Of a stretch of 64,000 nt of DNA, positions 43,057 through 52,956 are shown in pieces. Numbering within the stretch: the stretch's first letter is position 1; each line of letters opens with the position of its first letter. The notes under the pieces are model-generated. The model was not told where the DNA came from and ran no database searches. It saw only the letters and a program-made list of their open reading frames with translations. A program made the translations under genes and the position numbers. Source of the DNA: Noviherbaspirillum_A sp047237965 (GTDB taxonomy: Bacteria > Pseudomonadota > Gammaproteobacteria > Burkholderiales > Burkholderiaceae_D); the NCBI RefSeq assembly GCF_047237965.1, contig NZ_JBDFLX010000001.1, positions 1,054,001 to 1,118,000 on the forward strand, written 5' to 3'.

Positions 43057-43764
43057 TCAGGCGCCGATATAGGCCTTGCGCACCGCTTCGTTGTTGAGCA
43101 GCTCGTCCCGGCTGCCTTCCATCACGATGCGCCCGCCTTCGATCACATATGCACGGCTGGCAATGCGCAGCGCGGCATAGGCGTTCTGTTCGGCCAGCAT
43201 CACAGTGGTGCCGGCCTTGTTGATTTTTTCAATGACTTCGAACATCTGCTTCACCACCAGCGGCGCCAGGCCCAGCGAAGGCTCGTCCAGCAGCAGCGCC
43301 TTGGGGCGGGACATCAGCGCGCGGCCGATGGCCACCATCTGCTGCTGGCCGCCGGACAGCGAGCCGGCGTTCATCTCGCGCTTTTCATGCAGGATGGGGA
43401 ACATCTCGAAGACTTCATCCAGCGTCTTCTTGATGCCGCGGCTGTCGCGCCGGTGCACATAGGCGCCCAGCGTCAGGTTCTTCAGCACGGACATCGCCGG
43501 GAACAGCTTGCGGCCCTCGGGGCACTGCACCACGCCCTTTTCGACGATGTTGGACGGCTTCATGCCGACCAGCTCGGTCTTGCCGAAGCGGATGCTGCCG
43601 CTGGCGGCGCGGTGCAGGCCGCTGGTGGTCAGGAAGATCGAGCTCTTGCCGGCGCCGTTGGCGCCCAGCAGCACCACCAGTTCTCCCTCGTTGGCGTGGA
43701 TGTTGATGTTGTTCAGTGCACGGAAGCTGCCGTAGTTCAGCGACACGTTTTCAAGCTGCAGCAT
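43057..43764 (-). CDS. livF: ABC transporter ATP-binding protein LivF
   Basis: This 235-residue nucleotide-binding subunit has Walker A GANGAGKSS, signature LSGGQQQM and Walker B ALLLDEPSLGL. Its length and motif style match LivF rather than LivG. The start at ATG 43764 follows GGGGAG by five bases, and the gene overlaps the end of livG by 14 bases. It powers uptake together with LivG through the LivHM channel. Confidence 0.95.
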   Translation of the reverse strand: MLQLENVSLNYGSFRALNNINIHANEGELVVLLGANGAGKSSIFLTTSGLHRAASGSIRFGKTELVGMKPSNIVEKGVVQCPEGRKLFPAMSVLKNLTLGAYVHRRDSRGIKKTLDEVFEMFPILHEKREMNAGSLSGGQQQMVAIGRALMSRPKALLLDEPSLGLAPLVVKQMFEVIEKINKAGTTVMLAEQNAYAALRIASRAYVIEGGRIVMEGSRDELLNNEAVRKAYIGA

Positions 43765-44515
43765 TTTCACTCCCCAGATACGCTTCGATCACGATCGGGT
43801 TGGCGCGGATCTCTGCCGGCGTTCCTTCCGCGATCTTCTCGCCATAGTTCAGCACCATGATCTTGTCGGCCAGGTTCATGATCATGTCCATCTTGTGCTC
43901 GATCAGGCAGACCGTCATGCCATGCTTCACCAGCTTCTGGATCAGCTCGGCGATGCCCACCGTCTCTTCCGGATTGACGCCGCCCGCCGGCTCGTCCAGC
44001 AGCAGCATCTTGGGGTCGGTGGCCAGCGCCAGCGCAAACGCCACCCGCTTGCGTTCCTCCTGCGAGATGTCGCCGGCAACGCGGTGCGACACATGGGACA
44101 GGCCGACGAAGTCCAGCGCTTCCTGCGCCTTGATGCGGCAGATGCGCTCCTCTTCCTTCAGGCGCCGGGTGCCCAGCAGCACGTCCAGCAGGCCGGACTG
44201 GGTGCGCAGGCGGTGGCCGACGATCAGGTTGTCCAGCACCGTGGCCCGGTCGAACAGGTTGGTGGCCTGGAAGGTGCGGGACACGCCCAGCTTGGCCACC
44301 TGGTCGGCGCGCAGGCCGGTCACGTCCTGGCCATCGAAGAGGATCTTGCCGGATGTCGGCGGGATCGCGCCCGAGATCAGGTTGAAGAACGTGGTCTTGC
44401 CGGCGCCGTTGGGCCCGATGATCGCGTTAATCTTGTTGCGTTCGAAGTTGATGCTCACGTCATGGACCGCGGTCAGGCCGCCGAAACGCTTGGTCAGGTT
44501 CTGTATTTCAAGCAT
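43751..44515 (-). CDS. livG: ABC transporter ATP-binding protein LivG
   Basis: This 254-residue nucleotide-binding subunit has Walker A GPNGAGKTT, the degenerate signature ISQEERKRV, Walker B MLLLDEPAGGV and the LivG-type C-terminus VIEAYLGSE. GGGGAG precedes the start. It overlaps livM by eight bases and livF by 14, so the genes are translationally coupled. Confidence 0.95.
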   Translation of the reverse strand: MLEIQNLTKRFGGLTAVHDVSINFERNKINAIIGPNGAGKTTFFNLISGAIPPTSGKILFDGQDVTGLRADQVAKLGVSRTFQATNLFDRATVLDNLIVGHRLRTQSGLLDVLLGTRRLKEEERICRIKAQEALDFVGLSHVSHRVAGDISQEERKRVAFALALATDPKMLLLDEPAGGVNPEETVGIAELIQKLVKHGMTVCLIEHKMDMIMNLADKIMVLNYGEKIAEGTPAEIRANPIVIEAYLGSENAAA

Positions 44516-45551
44516 GCGAGCTCCCCTTCTGCTGGCCGCGGCCGATCACGCCGCCGGCCGGTGTCTGTGTCTTTGCCTGCTTCGCCGCGGCTTCGCTTGC
44601 CAGGCGGGATGCATTGCGCGCCCGCCATGCCAGGTAGGAGCCGACCACGCCATGCGGCACGAAAATCACCAGGATAATCAGCAGAGGACCGAACACGATG
44701 AAGCGGTAATCCTGCAGGAACTGCAGATACTGGGTCAGCCATGGCACGGCGATCGAACCCAGCAACGGTCCCAGCAGGGTGCCGATGCCGCCCACCAGCA
44801 TGTACATGGTCATGTCGAAGGTGTGCTCGACGCTGGCGATGCCGGGGCCAAGGAAGCGCACGAAACCGGCATACAGGCCGCCCGCCAGACCGGCGTAGAA
44901 CACCGACAGCATGAAGGCCAGCACCTTGTTGCGCATCAGGTTGATGCCCAGCGCCTCGGCCAGGTCGTCGCCGTTGCGAATGGCCATGAAGGTGCGGCCC
45001 AGCAGCGAGTTGGCGATGCGGTGCATGGCCCAGACCGACAGCGCCAGGAAGAACAGCACCAGGTAATACTGCGAGCGCGGCGCCTCGAAGTCGATGCCGG
45101 CAAAGCCGGTCGGCGCCGGAATGCCCATGATGCCCACGGTGCCGTGGGTCAGGCCTTCCCACTTCTCGATGAGCAGGTACATGATGTAGCCCACGCACAT
45201 CGTGAAGATCGAGAAGAAGTGTCCCTTCAGGCGCAGCGACACCAGGCCGACGAAGAAGCCGATGAAGGAGGCGACAAAGCCCGACAGCGCAAACGCCGGC
45301 CAGAACGACCAGCCGTGGTCCACCGTCAGGATGCCCACGGTGTACGCGCCAACCGCCATGAAGCCGCTATGGGCCAGGTTGAACTGGCCGGTGTAGCCAG
45401 TGATCAGGTTCAGGCCGATGGTGGCGATCGCAAACACATAGGCGGTCGCCATCACGGTCAGGTAGTAGTCATTGCCGGCGGCAAAGAAGGGAAAGGCGAT
45501 CGCCAGGGCCAGCAGCAGCAGCCAGCCGATTTTTCCGTCGATGATTTTCAT
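44508..45551 (-). CDS. livM: ABC transporter permease LivM
   Basis: This 347-residue inner-membrane permease has about nine to ten hydrophobic segments and the family motifs GLNLITGYTGQFNLAHSGFM and GTLLGPLLGSIAVPWL. A basic Ala-rich C-terminal tail of about 35 residues extends beyond the last membrane segment. It starts two bases after the livH stop and forms the channel with LivH. Confidence 0.94.
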   Translation of the reverse strand: MKIIDGKIGWLLLLALAIAFPFFAAGNDYYLTVMATAYVFAIATIGLNLITGYTGQFNLAHSGFMAVGAYTVGILTVDHGWSFWPAFALSGFVASFIGFFVGLVSLRLKGHFFSIFTMCVGYIMYLLIEKWEGLTHGTVGIMGIPAPTGFAGIDFEAPRSQYYLVLFFLALSVWAMHRIANSLLGRTFMAIRNGDDLAEALGINLMRNKVLAFMLSVFYAGLAGGLYAGFVRFLGPGIASVEHTFDMTMYMLVGGIGTLLGPLLGSIAVPWLTQYLQFLQDYRFIVFGPLLIILVIFVPHGVVGSYLAWRARNASRLASEAAAKQAKTQTPAGGVIGRGQQKGSSHA

Positions 45552-45553
45552 GA

Positions 45554-46417
45554 TCAGCGGGCTCCCGTGGTGAACAGGCCTTGCGGACGCAGCGACAGCA
45601 CCACCACCAGCAGCACGAAGGCGATGATGTCCTTGTAGTCGGTCGAGATGTAGAAGGCGCCGAAGGATTCGGCGAAGCCGATGATCAGGCCGCCCAGGAT
45701 GGCGCCCGGCACGCTGCCCATGCCACCCAGCACGATGATGACGAAGGCCTTGGTGATCACCAGGTTGCCCATGGCCGGATAGACCAGGTTGATCGGCGCG
45801 TACAGTGCTGCGGCCACCGCGGCCAGCACGCCGGAGATGGCAAAGGTCATCATCGCCACGCGGTTGGCGTCGATGCCGACCAAAGCCGCGCCGTCGCGGT
45901 TCTGCGCCATCGCGATGATGGTGGCGCCGGTGGTGGTCTTGCGCAGGAACAGGTGCAGCGCCAGCATCAGCGCGAAGGCGGCGACGATGATCAAGAGGCG
46001 CTGCGACGGCAGCGTCACGCCGCCCATGGAGATGATGCCGGCATACGGCGTCTGCATGCGCCGGAAATCGGCGCCGAACATGGCTTGCGCGCTGGCTTCC
46101 AGGAACAGCAGGATGCCGATCGCGGCGATCATGTGGTGCAGGCCTTCATGGTGGCGCAGCGGATGAAAGACCAGGCGCTCGGAGATGACGGCGATCACTG
46201 CCACCACCACGCCGGCGCCGGCCATCGCGACCCAGTAATTCAGGCCCCAGTTCGACATCAGGAAAAAGGCGGCGAACGCGCCCACCATGTAGAACGCGCC
46301 GTGCGCAAAGTTAGGCACATGCATGATGCCGTACACCAGCGTCAGGCCCAATGCGACCAGACTGTACACCCCGCCGAGCGTGAGCCCGTTGAGGATCTGC
46401 TCCAGTATCAACTCCAA
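45554..46417 (-). CDS. livH: ABC transporter permease LivH (TTG start)
   Basis: This 287-residue permease has LTLGGVYSLVALGLTLVYGIMHVPNFAHGAFYM and the EAA-like loop GGMGSVPGAILGGLIIGF typical of LivH. The start is TTG at 46417, supported by AAGGAG seven bases upstream. It is the first gene of the operon livH-livM-livG-livF-binding protein. A promoter should lie in the AT-rich gap to its right. Confidence 0.94.
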   Translation of the reverse strand: MELILEQILNGLTLGGVYSLVALGLTLVYGIMHVPNFAHGAFYMVGAFAAFFLMSNWGLNYWVAMAGAGVVVAVIAVISERLVFHPLRHHEGLHHMIAAIGILLFLEASAQAMFGADFRRMQTPYAGIISMGGVTLPSQRLLIIVAAFALMLALHLFLRKTTTGATIIAMAQNRDGAALVGIDANRVAMMTFAISGVLAAVAAALYAPINLVYPAMGNLVITKAFVIIVLGGMGSVPGAILGGLIIGFAESFGAFYISTDYKDIIAFVLLVVVLSLRPQGLFTTGAR

Positions 46418-46928
46418 GATTCGTCTCCTTAATATTCCACGATGCGTCTTGCAAGACGCATCACGCTTGCTCTGACCGGCGGCGAACCACCCGGGAACTA
46501 CCCACTCTCTTGTCGAAAATGTGAACGCTCGTTTTTATTTTTTAAGCGCAGTCGAACCGTATCATCACTGGTAAATTAAGGTCAATAAAAATGAGCCATT
46601 ATTTTGCAGTGCAGAACAAAAATAGAAAAAATTTTGACTTATCGCCGACGAGCGGTAGTTTTGGATGAAAACTGCGGAACTTCAAGGTAGTTTTGTACTG
46701 CAACCGGCACTCAACACAGAGGCCACTGCGGTGTTGACGCCCATGGCTAAGCAATCACTTGTTTCGCTGTGCGGTACAGCATTCCGTTTTTGTTGACTGG
46801 CTGGCGGACGGATGGTAGGTTTGGACCGATGGCATGCTAACAAAACCACAAGCCACCGGCAATCGGCCAATGCCGTGCCAGCACCGGCTCTCTCCATAGA
46901 GAACCGTCCCATAACGACAGGAGACACC
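46418..46928. other. AT-rich divergent gap between livH and the Bug gene
   Basis: No gene is seen in these 511 bases. On the plus strand TTGACT (46793-46798) and TAGGTT (46816-46821), 17 bases apart, could serve the Bug gene. On the minus strand TTGACC (46580-46585) and GATACG (46558-46563), 16 bases apart, could serve livH. The decamer GGTAGTTTTG occurs twice (46654 and 46686), and AGTTTT/AAAACT form a small dyad at 46657-46673. These may be regulator sites. Confidence 0.45.
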
Positions 46929-47909
46929 ATGTTGAAAAAACTGATGCCCGCACTGGCCATCGCCACGGCAGCCTTGTGCGCTGCACAGCCTGCATTCGCG
47001 CAGTCCGCCAGCAACTACCCGAACAAGCCTATCCACATCATCGTGACCTTCACCAGCGGCGGCGCGCCCGACATCCTGGGCCGGCTGATCGGCGACAAGC
47101 TTAGCGCCGCCTGGGGCCAGACGGTCATCGTGGAGAACAAGCCAGGCGCAGGCGGCAACATCGGCGCCGACTATGTCGCCAAGTCCGCGCCCGACGGCTA
47201 CACGGTCGTGGTCGGCACGGTGGGCACCCATGCCATCAATGGCGCGCTCTACCAGAACATGCCCTATGACATGACGCGCGACTTCAGCCCGGTTACGCTG
47301 CTGGCGTCCACGCCGAACATGCTGGTCGTCAATAACAATGTGCCGGCCAAGAACCTGAAGGAGTTCATCGACCTGGGCAAGAAGGAAGGCAAGATGACCT
47401 TCGCCTCGTCCGGTTCGGGCACGTCGATCCACGTCTCCGGCGAGCTGTTCAAGACCATGACCGGCATCGACATGCAGCACATTCCGTACAAGGGCCGCGC
47501 CAGCGCCATTCCCGACCTGCTGGGTGGCCGGGTCACGATGATGTTCGACAACATGCCGTCCAGCCTGCCGCTGGTGCGCGAAGGCAAGCTGCGCGCGCTC
47601 GGCGTCACCAGCGCCAAGCGCTCGCCGGCAGCGCCCGACATTCCCACCATCGCCGAATCGGGCCTGCCCGGCTTTGAGGCGGTTTCCTGGTTCGCGCTGT
47701 TTGCGCCGGCCAACACGCCGCGCCCGATCGTCGACAAGCTGCAGACCGAGGTCAGCAAGATCCTGAAAATGCCGGACGTATCGAAGAAGCTGATGGACCT
47801 CGGACTCGAGCCGTCGGGTTCGTCTCCGGATGAACTGGCCGCCTACCAGAAGACCGAGATCGCCAAATGGTCCAAGGTCGTCAAGGACTCCGGCGCGAAG
47901 GTGGAATGA
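46929..47909 (+). CDS. Bug/TctC family periplasmic solute-binding protein
   Basis: This 326-residue protein has a signal peptide (about 1-24, ending QPAFAQ). It has the tripartite tricarboxylate receptor fold: YPNKPIHIIVTFTSGGAPDILGR, then VENKPGAGGNIGADYVAKSAPDGYTVV and GLEPSGSSPDEL. AGGAG precedes the ATG at 46929. No TctA or TctB membrane genes are adjacent, as is common for the expanded Bug family in Burkholderiales. Its stop overlaps the start of the cyclase-family gene, so the two are coupled; the ligand may be the substrate of that enzyme. Confidence 0.93.
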   Translation: MLKKLMPALAIATAALCAAQPAFAQSASNYPNKPIHIIVTFTSGGAPDILGRLIGDKLSAAWGQTVIVENKPGAGGNIGADYVAKSAPDGYTVVVGTVGTHAINGALYQNMPYDMTRDFSPVTLLASTPNMLVVNNNVPAKNLKEFIDLGKKEGKMTFASSGSGTSIHVSGELFKTMTGIDMQHIPYKGRASAIPDLLGGRVTMMFDNMPSSLPLVREGKLRALGVTSAKRSPAAPDIPTIAESGLPGFEAVSWFALFAPANTPRPIVDKLQTEVSKILKMPDVSKKLMDLGLEPSGSSPDELAAYQKTEIAKWSKVVKDSGAKVE

Positions 47910-48958
47910 TGACGACGCCAGCGCGCTGGAAACAGCGGCCCGAAGGCGCCAACTGGGGCGACTTCGGCCCGGACGACCAGCTGGGCCGGGTCAACCTGAT
48001 CGGCAGCGAGCAGATCTTGAAAGGCGCGGCGGAAGTCCGTGCCGGCCGCAGCTTCTGCCTGTCGCTGCCGCTGGATCTGCCCGGCGGCAACGCGCTCAAC
48101 GCCAGGCGTAATCCGCCGCGGCTGCAGCCGACATGGCGCGGCGACACCCCGGTGCTCAACTACGGCATGGATGGGCTGGATGCCGACAGCATCGATGTCG
48201 TCTCCGACGACCAGGTGCTGCTGTGCCTGCAGTACTCCACCCAGTGGGATTCGCTGGCCCACGTCGGCGCGCGTTTCGACGTGGCGGGCGCCGGCGCCGA
48301 GGAAATGGTGTACTACAACGGCTACCGCGCCGGCCACGACGTCAAGGGTCCGCCCGAAATGCAGGAAGGCTGCGGCTGCGACGGCGGCGGACACAGCTCG
48401 CATGCGGATGCGCTGGGCATCGAGAACATGGCGGTGCATGGCATGCAGGGCCGCGGCGTGCTGCTGGACCTGGCCCGGCATTTCGGACGCGAGCGCAAGC
48501 TGATCGGCTTCGACGAGATCTCCGCGGTGATGCGCGAGGACGGCGTGACCGTGGAGCGCGGCGACTTCCTGGTATTGCGCACCGGCTTCGCCGAGGTGGT
48601 GATGGAAATGGGCGGCACGCCGGACCCGCAGGTGCTGCACCATACCTGCCCGGTGCTCAATGGCCGAGACCAGAAGCTGCTGCAATGGATCACCGACAGC
48701 GGCATTGCCGCCATCTGCGCCGACAACTATGCGGTGGAAGCTTATCCCGCACCGGAAGTGGCGGGCCGCAAGTCCATCCTGCCGCTGCACCACCACTGCC
48801 TGTTCAAGCTGGGCATACCGCTGGGTGAACTCTGGTACCTGAAGGACCTGGCCGACTGGCTGCAGGCCAACGGCCGCCATCGCTTCATGCTGACCGCGCC
48901 GCCGCTGCGGCTGCCGGGCGCGGTGGGATCGCCGGTAACGCCGATCGCGACCGTGTAG
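47909..48958 (+). CDS. Cyclase family protein (kynurenine formamidase-like hydrolase)
   Basis: This 349-residue metal-dependent hydrolase has the cyclase-superfamily pattern in its longer subfamily form: QWDSLAHVGARFD in place of the classic HXGTHXDXPXH. GIENMAVHGMQGRGVLLDLARHFG and LVLRTGFAEV follow. Family members hydrolyse amides or lactones; the substrate is unknown. Two overlapping ATGs exist at 47906 and 47909; the second has better spacing to AAGG. The gene is coupled to the Bug gene and closed by the terminator at 48975. Confidence 0.88.
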   Translation: MTTPARWKQRPEGANWGDFGPDDQLGRVNLIGSEQILKGAAEVRAGRSFCLSLPLDLPGGNALNARRNPPRLQPTWRGDTPVLNYGMDGLDADSIDVVSDDQVLLCLQYSTQWDSLAHVGARFDVAGAGAEEMVYYNGYRAGHDVKGPPEMQEGCGCDGGGHSSHADALGIENMAVHGMQGRGVLLDLARHFGRERKLIGFDEISAVMREDGVTVERGDFLVLRTGFAEVVMEMGGTPDPQVLHHTCPVLNGRDQKLLQWITDSGIAAICADNYAVEAYPAPEVAGRKSILPLHHHCLFKLGIPLGELWYLKDLADWLQANGRHRFMLTAPPLRLPGAVGSPVTPIATV

Positions 48959-48974
48959 GCAGGCGCAAGCGAAT

Positions 48975-49011
48975 GGGGCGCAGTCCGCATCGCGGAGTGC
49001 GCCCCATTTTT
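48975..49011 (+). terminator. Terminator after the Bug-cyclase operon
   Basis: GGGGCGCA..CCGC pairs with GCGG..TGCGCCCC (a long stem with one internal mismatch pair and a 3-base loop), followed by ATTTTT on the plus strand. It lies 16 bases past the cyclase stop. Confidence 0.9.
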
Positions 49012-49025
49012 CGTCTGCAGGCTGA

Positions 49026-49424
49026 TCAAGGCCTGAACAGTCCCCACAGCACCACCGCCCATGTGGCAACCGAGAGCAGCACCGTCAGCATCACCGCCGC
49101 GCTGCCGAAGTCCTTCGCATTGCCCGACAGCGGATGACGCTCGAGCGAGATCCGGTCGACCACGGCCTCGATCGCGGAATTGAGCAGTTCAACCACCAGC
49201 ACCAGCACCATGCTCCCCACCAGCAGCAGCTTCTCGAGGGCCGACACCGGCAGCAGCAGCGCCGCAATGGTGGCCGGCACGATCGCCCACAACTCCTGGC
49301 GGAACGCATGCTCATGCTTCCAGGCGCTCGCCAGGCCCTGCAATGAATAGCGCATCGCGCCGGCAATGCGGCTCAAGCCACTCTTGCTCTTGAATGCCGA
49401 ATAGGCCGGCTCGTCGGGTTGCAT
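49026..49424 (-). CDS. dgkA: Diacylglycerol kinase
   Basis: This 132-residue integral membrane kinase phosphorylates diacylglycerol during phospholipid turnover. The family motif ELLNSAIEAVVDR with its catalytic Glu is present, plus three hydrophobic segments (about 46-62, 66-80 and 108-130) and the N-terminal amphipathic part with SAWKHEHAFRQE. The ATG at 49424 shares one base with the lldD stop (TGATG), so translation is probably by re-initiation. Linkage to a lactate dehydrogenase is unusual. Confidence 0.93.
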   Translation of the reverse strand: MQPDEPAYSAFKSKSGLSRIAGAMRYSLQGLASAWKHEHAFRQELWAIVPATIAALLLPVSALEKLLLVGSMVLVLVVELLNSAIEAVVDRISLERHPLSGNAKDFGSAAVMLTVLLSVATWAVVLWGLFRP

Positions 49425-50569
49425 CAGTAGGTGCCCGGCAGCAGGATGCTCTTGTCCACCTTCTGCACATCGGTCAGGCCGCACAGGGCCATCGTGATGT
49501 CGAGTTCCTTGCGGATGATCTCCAGCACCCGTGTCACGCCCTCCTCGCCCATCGCGCCCAGTCCATACAGGAAGGCGCGGCCGATATAGACGCCGCGCGC
49601 GCCCAGGGCCAGCGCCTTGATCACGTCCTGGCCGGAGCGGATGCCGCCGTCCAGGTGCACTTCCATCCTGTCGCCCACCACGTCCATGATGGCCGGCAGC
49701 GCATTGATTGAGGAGTCGGCGCCGTCGAGCTGGCGCCCGCCATGGTTGGAGACGATCAGCGCGTCCGCCCCGCTCTGCGCCGCCATGCGGGCATCCTCCG
49801 GATCCATGATGCCCTTGATGATGAGCTTGCCGCCCCAGCGCTGGCGCAGCCATTCCACGTCATCCCAGGAAAGCCGCGGGTCGAACTGTTCGGCGGTCCA
49901 GGCTGACAGCGAGGACATGTCCGAGACGTTGGTGGCATGGCCGACGATGTTGCCGAAGCCGCGCCGCTTGGTGCCCAGCATGCCCATGCACCAGGCCGGC
50001 TTGGTCGCCATGTTCATGATGTTCTTCAGCGTCAGCTTGGGCGGCGCGGTCAGGCCGTTGCGCAGGTCCTTGTGGCGCTGGCCGAGGATCTGCAGGTCCA
50101 GCGTCAGCACCAGCGCCGAGCAGTTGGCGGCGCGGGCGCGCTCCACCAGGCGGCTCATGAAGTCCCTGTCCTTCATGAAGTAGACCTGGAACCAGAAAGG
50201 CTTGCTGGTATGGGCGGCGATGTCTTCGATGGAGCAGATGCTCATGGTCGACAGCGTGAACGGCACGCCGAATTTCTCGGCGGCCTTGGCCGCCAGGATC
50301 TCGCCGTCGGCATGCTGCATGCCGGTCAGGCCGGTCGGCGCCAGCGCCACCGGCATCGACACCGGCAGGCCGACCATGGTGCTGGCCAGGCTGCGGCCTT
50401 CCATGTTCACCGCGACCCGCTGGCGCAGCTTGATCCTGGCGAAGTCGTCGCTGTTGGCACGGTAGGTGGACTCGGTCCACGAGCCTGAATCGGCATAGTC
50501 ATAGAACATGCGCGGCACGCGCCGTTCGGCCAGGATACGCAGGTCTTCGATATTGGTGATCACGCCCAT
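49424..50569 (-). CDS. lldD: FMN-dependent alpha-hydroxy acid dehydrogenase (L-lactate dehydrogenase-like)
   Basis: This 381-residue enzyme of the LldD/glycolate oxidase family has the active-site SNHGGRQLDGADSS, the FMN-binding HLDGGIRSGQDVIKALALGA and an N-terminal MFYDYADSGSWTESTYRAN. L-lactate is the likely substrate, but other 2-hydroxy acids are possible. The start at 50569 is preferred by homology-like N-terminal alignment; the RBS AGAGAC is modest. It is divergent from an IclR regulator, which may control it, and coupled to dgkA downstream. Confidence 0.9.
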   Translation of the reverse strand: MGVITNIEDLRILAERRVPRMFYDYADSGSWTESTYRANSDDFARIKLRQRVAVNMEGRSLASTMVGLPVSMPVALAPTGLTGMQHADGEILAAKAAEKFGVPFTLSTMSICSIEDIAAHTSKPFWFQVYFMKDRDFMSRLVERARAANCSALVLTLDLQILGQRHKDLRNGLTAPPKLTLKNIMNMATKPAWCMGMLGTKRRGFGNIVGHATNVSDMSSLSAWTAEQFDPRLSWDDVEWLRQRWGGKLIIKGIMDPEDARMAAQSGADALIVSNHGGRQLDGADSSINALPAIMDVVGDRMEVHLDGGIRSGQDVIKALALGARGVYIGRAFLYGLGAMGEEGVTRVLEIIRKELDITMALCGLTDVQKVDKSILLPGTY

Positions 50570-50713
50570 CGTTGTCTCTTTCTGGTGTAGGGGTTTTTCG
50601 CAGGCAGCATTATGGCCGGGAAATGCTGTTGTCATACAAGCTCGACAGATGAAATTAATTGTCGCGCGCCTTGCATGGAACCGTGTCCGGCGAAATGCGT
50701 TTTTGATATATTT

Positions 50714-50724
50714 TCACATTGTGA
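50714..50724. promoter_or_regulatory. Candidate IclR operator dyad
   Basis: TCACATTGTGA, a dyad of five-base arms around one base, lies in an AT-rich stretch about 30 bases before the iclR-type gene start and 145 bases from lldD. A TGATATA direct repeat flanks it. The position fits autoregulation and control of lldD; the regulator assignment is inferred. Confidence 0.4.
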
Positions 50725-50756
50725 TATAAAGCCATATTGCATTGCACCAGTTTCCA

Positions 50757-51563
50757 ATGAAAAACACTGATCAGCCACTGGAGAACGACAAGACGTCGAT
50801 CCAGGTTATTGAACGCATGATAGGCCTGCTGGACGCGCTGGCCGATTATCCCGACCCGGTCAGCCTGAAAGAGTTATCCGCCGTCACCGGCTTGCATCCC
50901 TCCACGGCGCATCGCATCCTGAACGACCTCGTGATCAAGCGCTTCGTCGACCGCGCCGAGCCTGGCACTTACCGGCTCGGCATGCGCCTGCTGGAACTGG
51001 GCAACATCGTCAAGAGCCGGCTGAACGTGCGCGAGGCGTCGCTGGACTTCATGCGGGCGCTGCACCGCAAGACGCACCAGACCGTCAACCTGTCGGTGCG
51101 CCAGGGTGACGAGATCGTCTATATCGACCGCTCCTTCTCCGAGCGCTCGGGCATGCAGGTGGTCCGCGCCATCGGCGGCCGGGCGCCGCTGCACCTGACG
51201 TCCACCGGCAAGCTCTTCCTGTCGGCGGACGATCCCAAGACCGTCAGGGCCTATGCCACCCGCACCGGCCTTGCCGGCCATAACAAGAATTCCATCACCG
51301 ACCTGGCCAAGCTGGAACGCGAACTGAGCCTGGTGCGCGCACGCGGCTATGCCCGCGACAATGAAGAGCTGGAACTGGGCGTGCGCTGCATGGCGGCCGG
51401 CATCCGTGACGACAGCGGCAAGCTCATTGCCGGCCTGTCGATCTCGGCGCCCGCCGACCGGCTGCAGGAAGAATGGATCACCGACCTGCTCAGCACGGTC
51501 AACGAGATTTCCGCTGTGCTGGGGCATGTGCCGGCGCCGGAGGGCGCCGAGCCGGCGCGCTGA
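50757..51563 (+). CDS. IclR family transcriptional regulator
   Basis: This 268-residue protein has an N-terminal winged HTH (about 15-80: VIERMIGLLDALADYPDPVSLKELSAVTGLHPSTAHRILNDL). The IclR effector-binding domain runs from about 90 to 255 (PLHLTSTGKLFLSAD, then YARDNEELELGVRCMAAGIRDDSG). It is divergent from lldD-dgkA, its most likely target, with 2-hydroxy acids as possible effectors. The start at ATG 50757 is chosen over a TTG five codons upstream. Confidence 0.92.
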   Translation: MKNTDQPLENDKTSIQVIERMIGLLDALADYPDPVSLKELSAVTGLHPSTAHRILNDLVIKRFVDRAEPGTYRLGMRLLELGNIVKSRLNVREASLDFMRALHRKTHQTVNLSVRQGDEIVYIDRSFSERSGMQVVRAIGGRAPLHLTSTGKLFLSADDPKTVRAYATRTGLAGHNKNSITDLAKLERELSLVRARGYARDNEELELGVRCMAAGIRDDSGKLIAGLSISAPADRLQEEWITDLLSTVNEISAVLGHVPAPEGAEPAR

Positions 51564-51583
51564 ACCGGCGTACCTCGTATTGA

Positions 51584-51608
51584 AAACGGCCGCACCAGGC
51601 GGCCGTTT
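51584..51608. terminator. Bidirectional terminator
   Basis: AAACGGCCGC and GCGGCCGTTT form a perfect 10-bp stem with a 5-base loop between the convergent IclR and peptidase genes. T-rich tails exist on both sides, weakly on the plus strand. Confidence 0.8.
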
Positions 51609-51611
51609 GCG

Positions 51612-52760
<1,149 letters not shown>

Positions 52761-52956
52761 CGCAACTCCTGGAATTTTGACGCGTGGGGAGGCTTGCAGT
52801 TTAGCAAACTGGCTTAATTTCGCAAGATAATGAAAGGCTTAGCGTCGAAATTTCAATAAGTTTCGAGCTTTTTTGGAACCGGTTTGGCGGAAATGTGACG
52901 TTCCAGCGACACTGCGGACACATTGATCCGGCCGCTGGAACGCAGGCTCAGGCTTT

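Noticed and set aside
43857..45638. A 593-codon plus-strand frame
   Set aside because: It is antisense to livG and livM, which form a coupled operon with clear ABC motifs.
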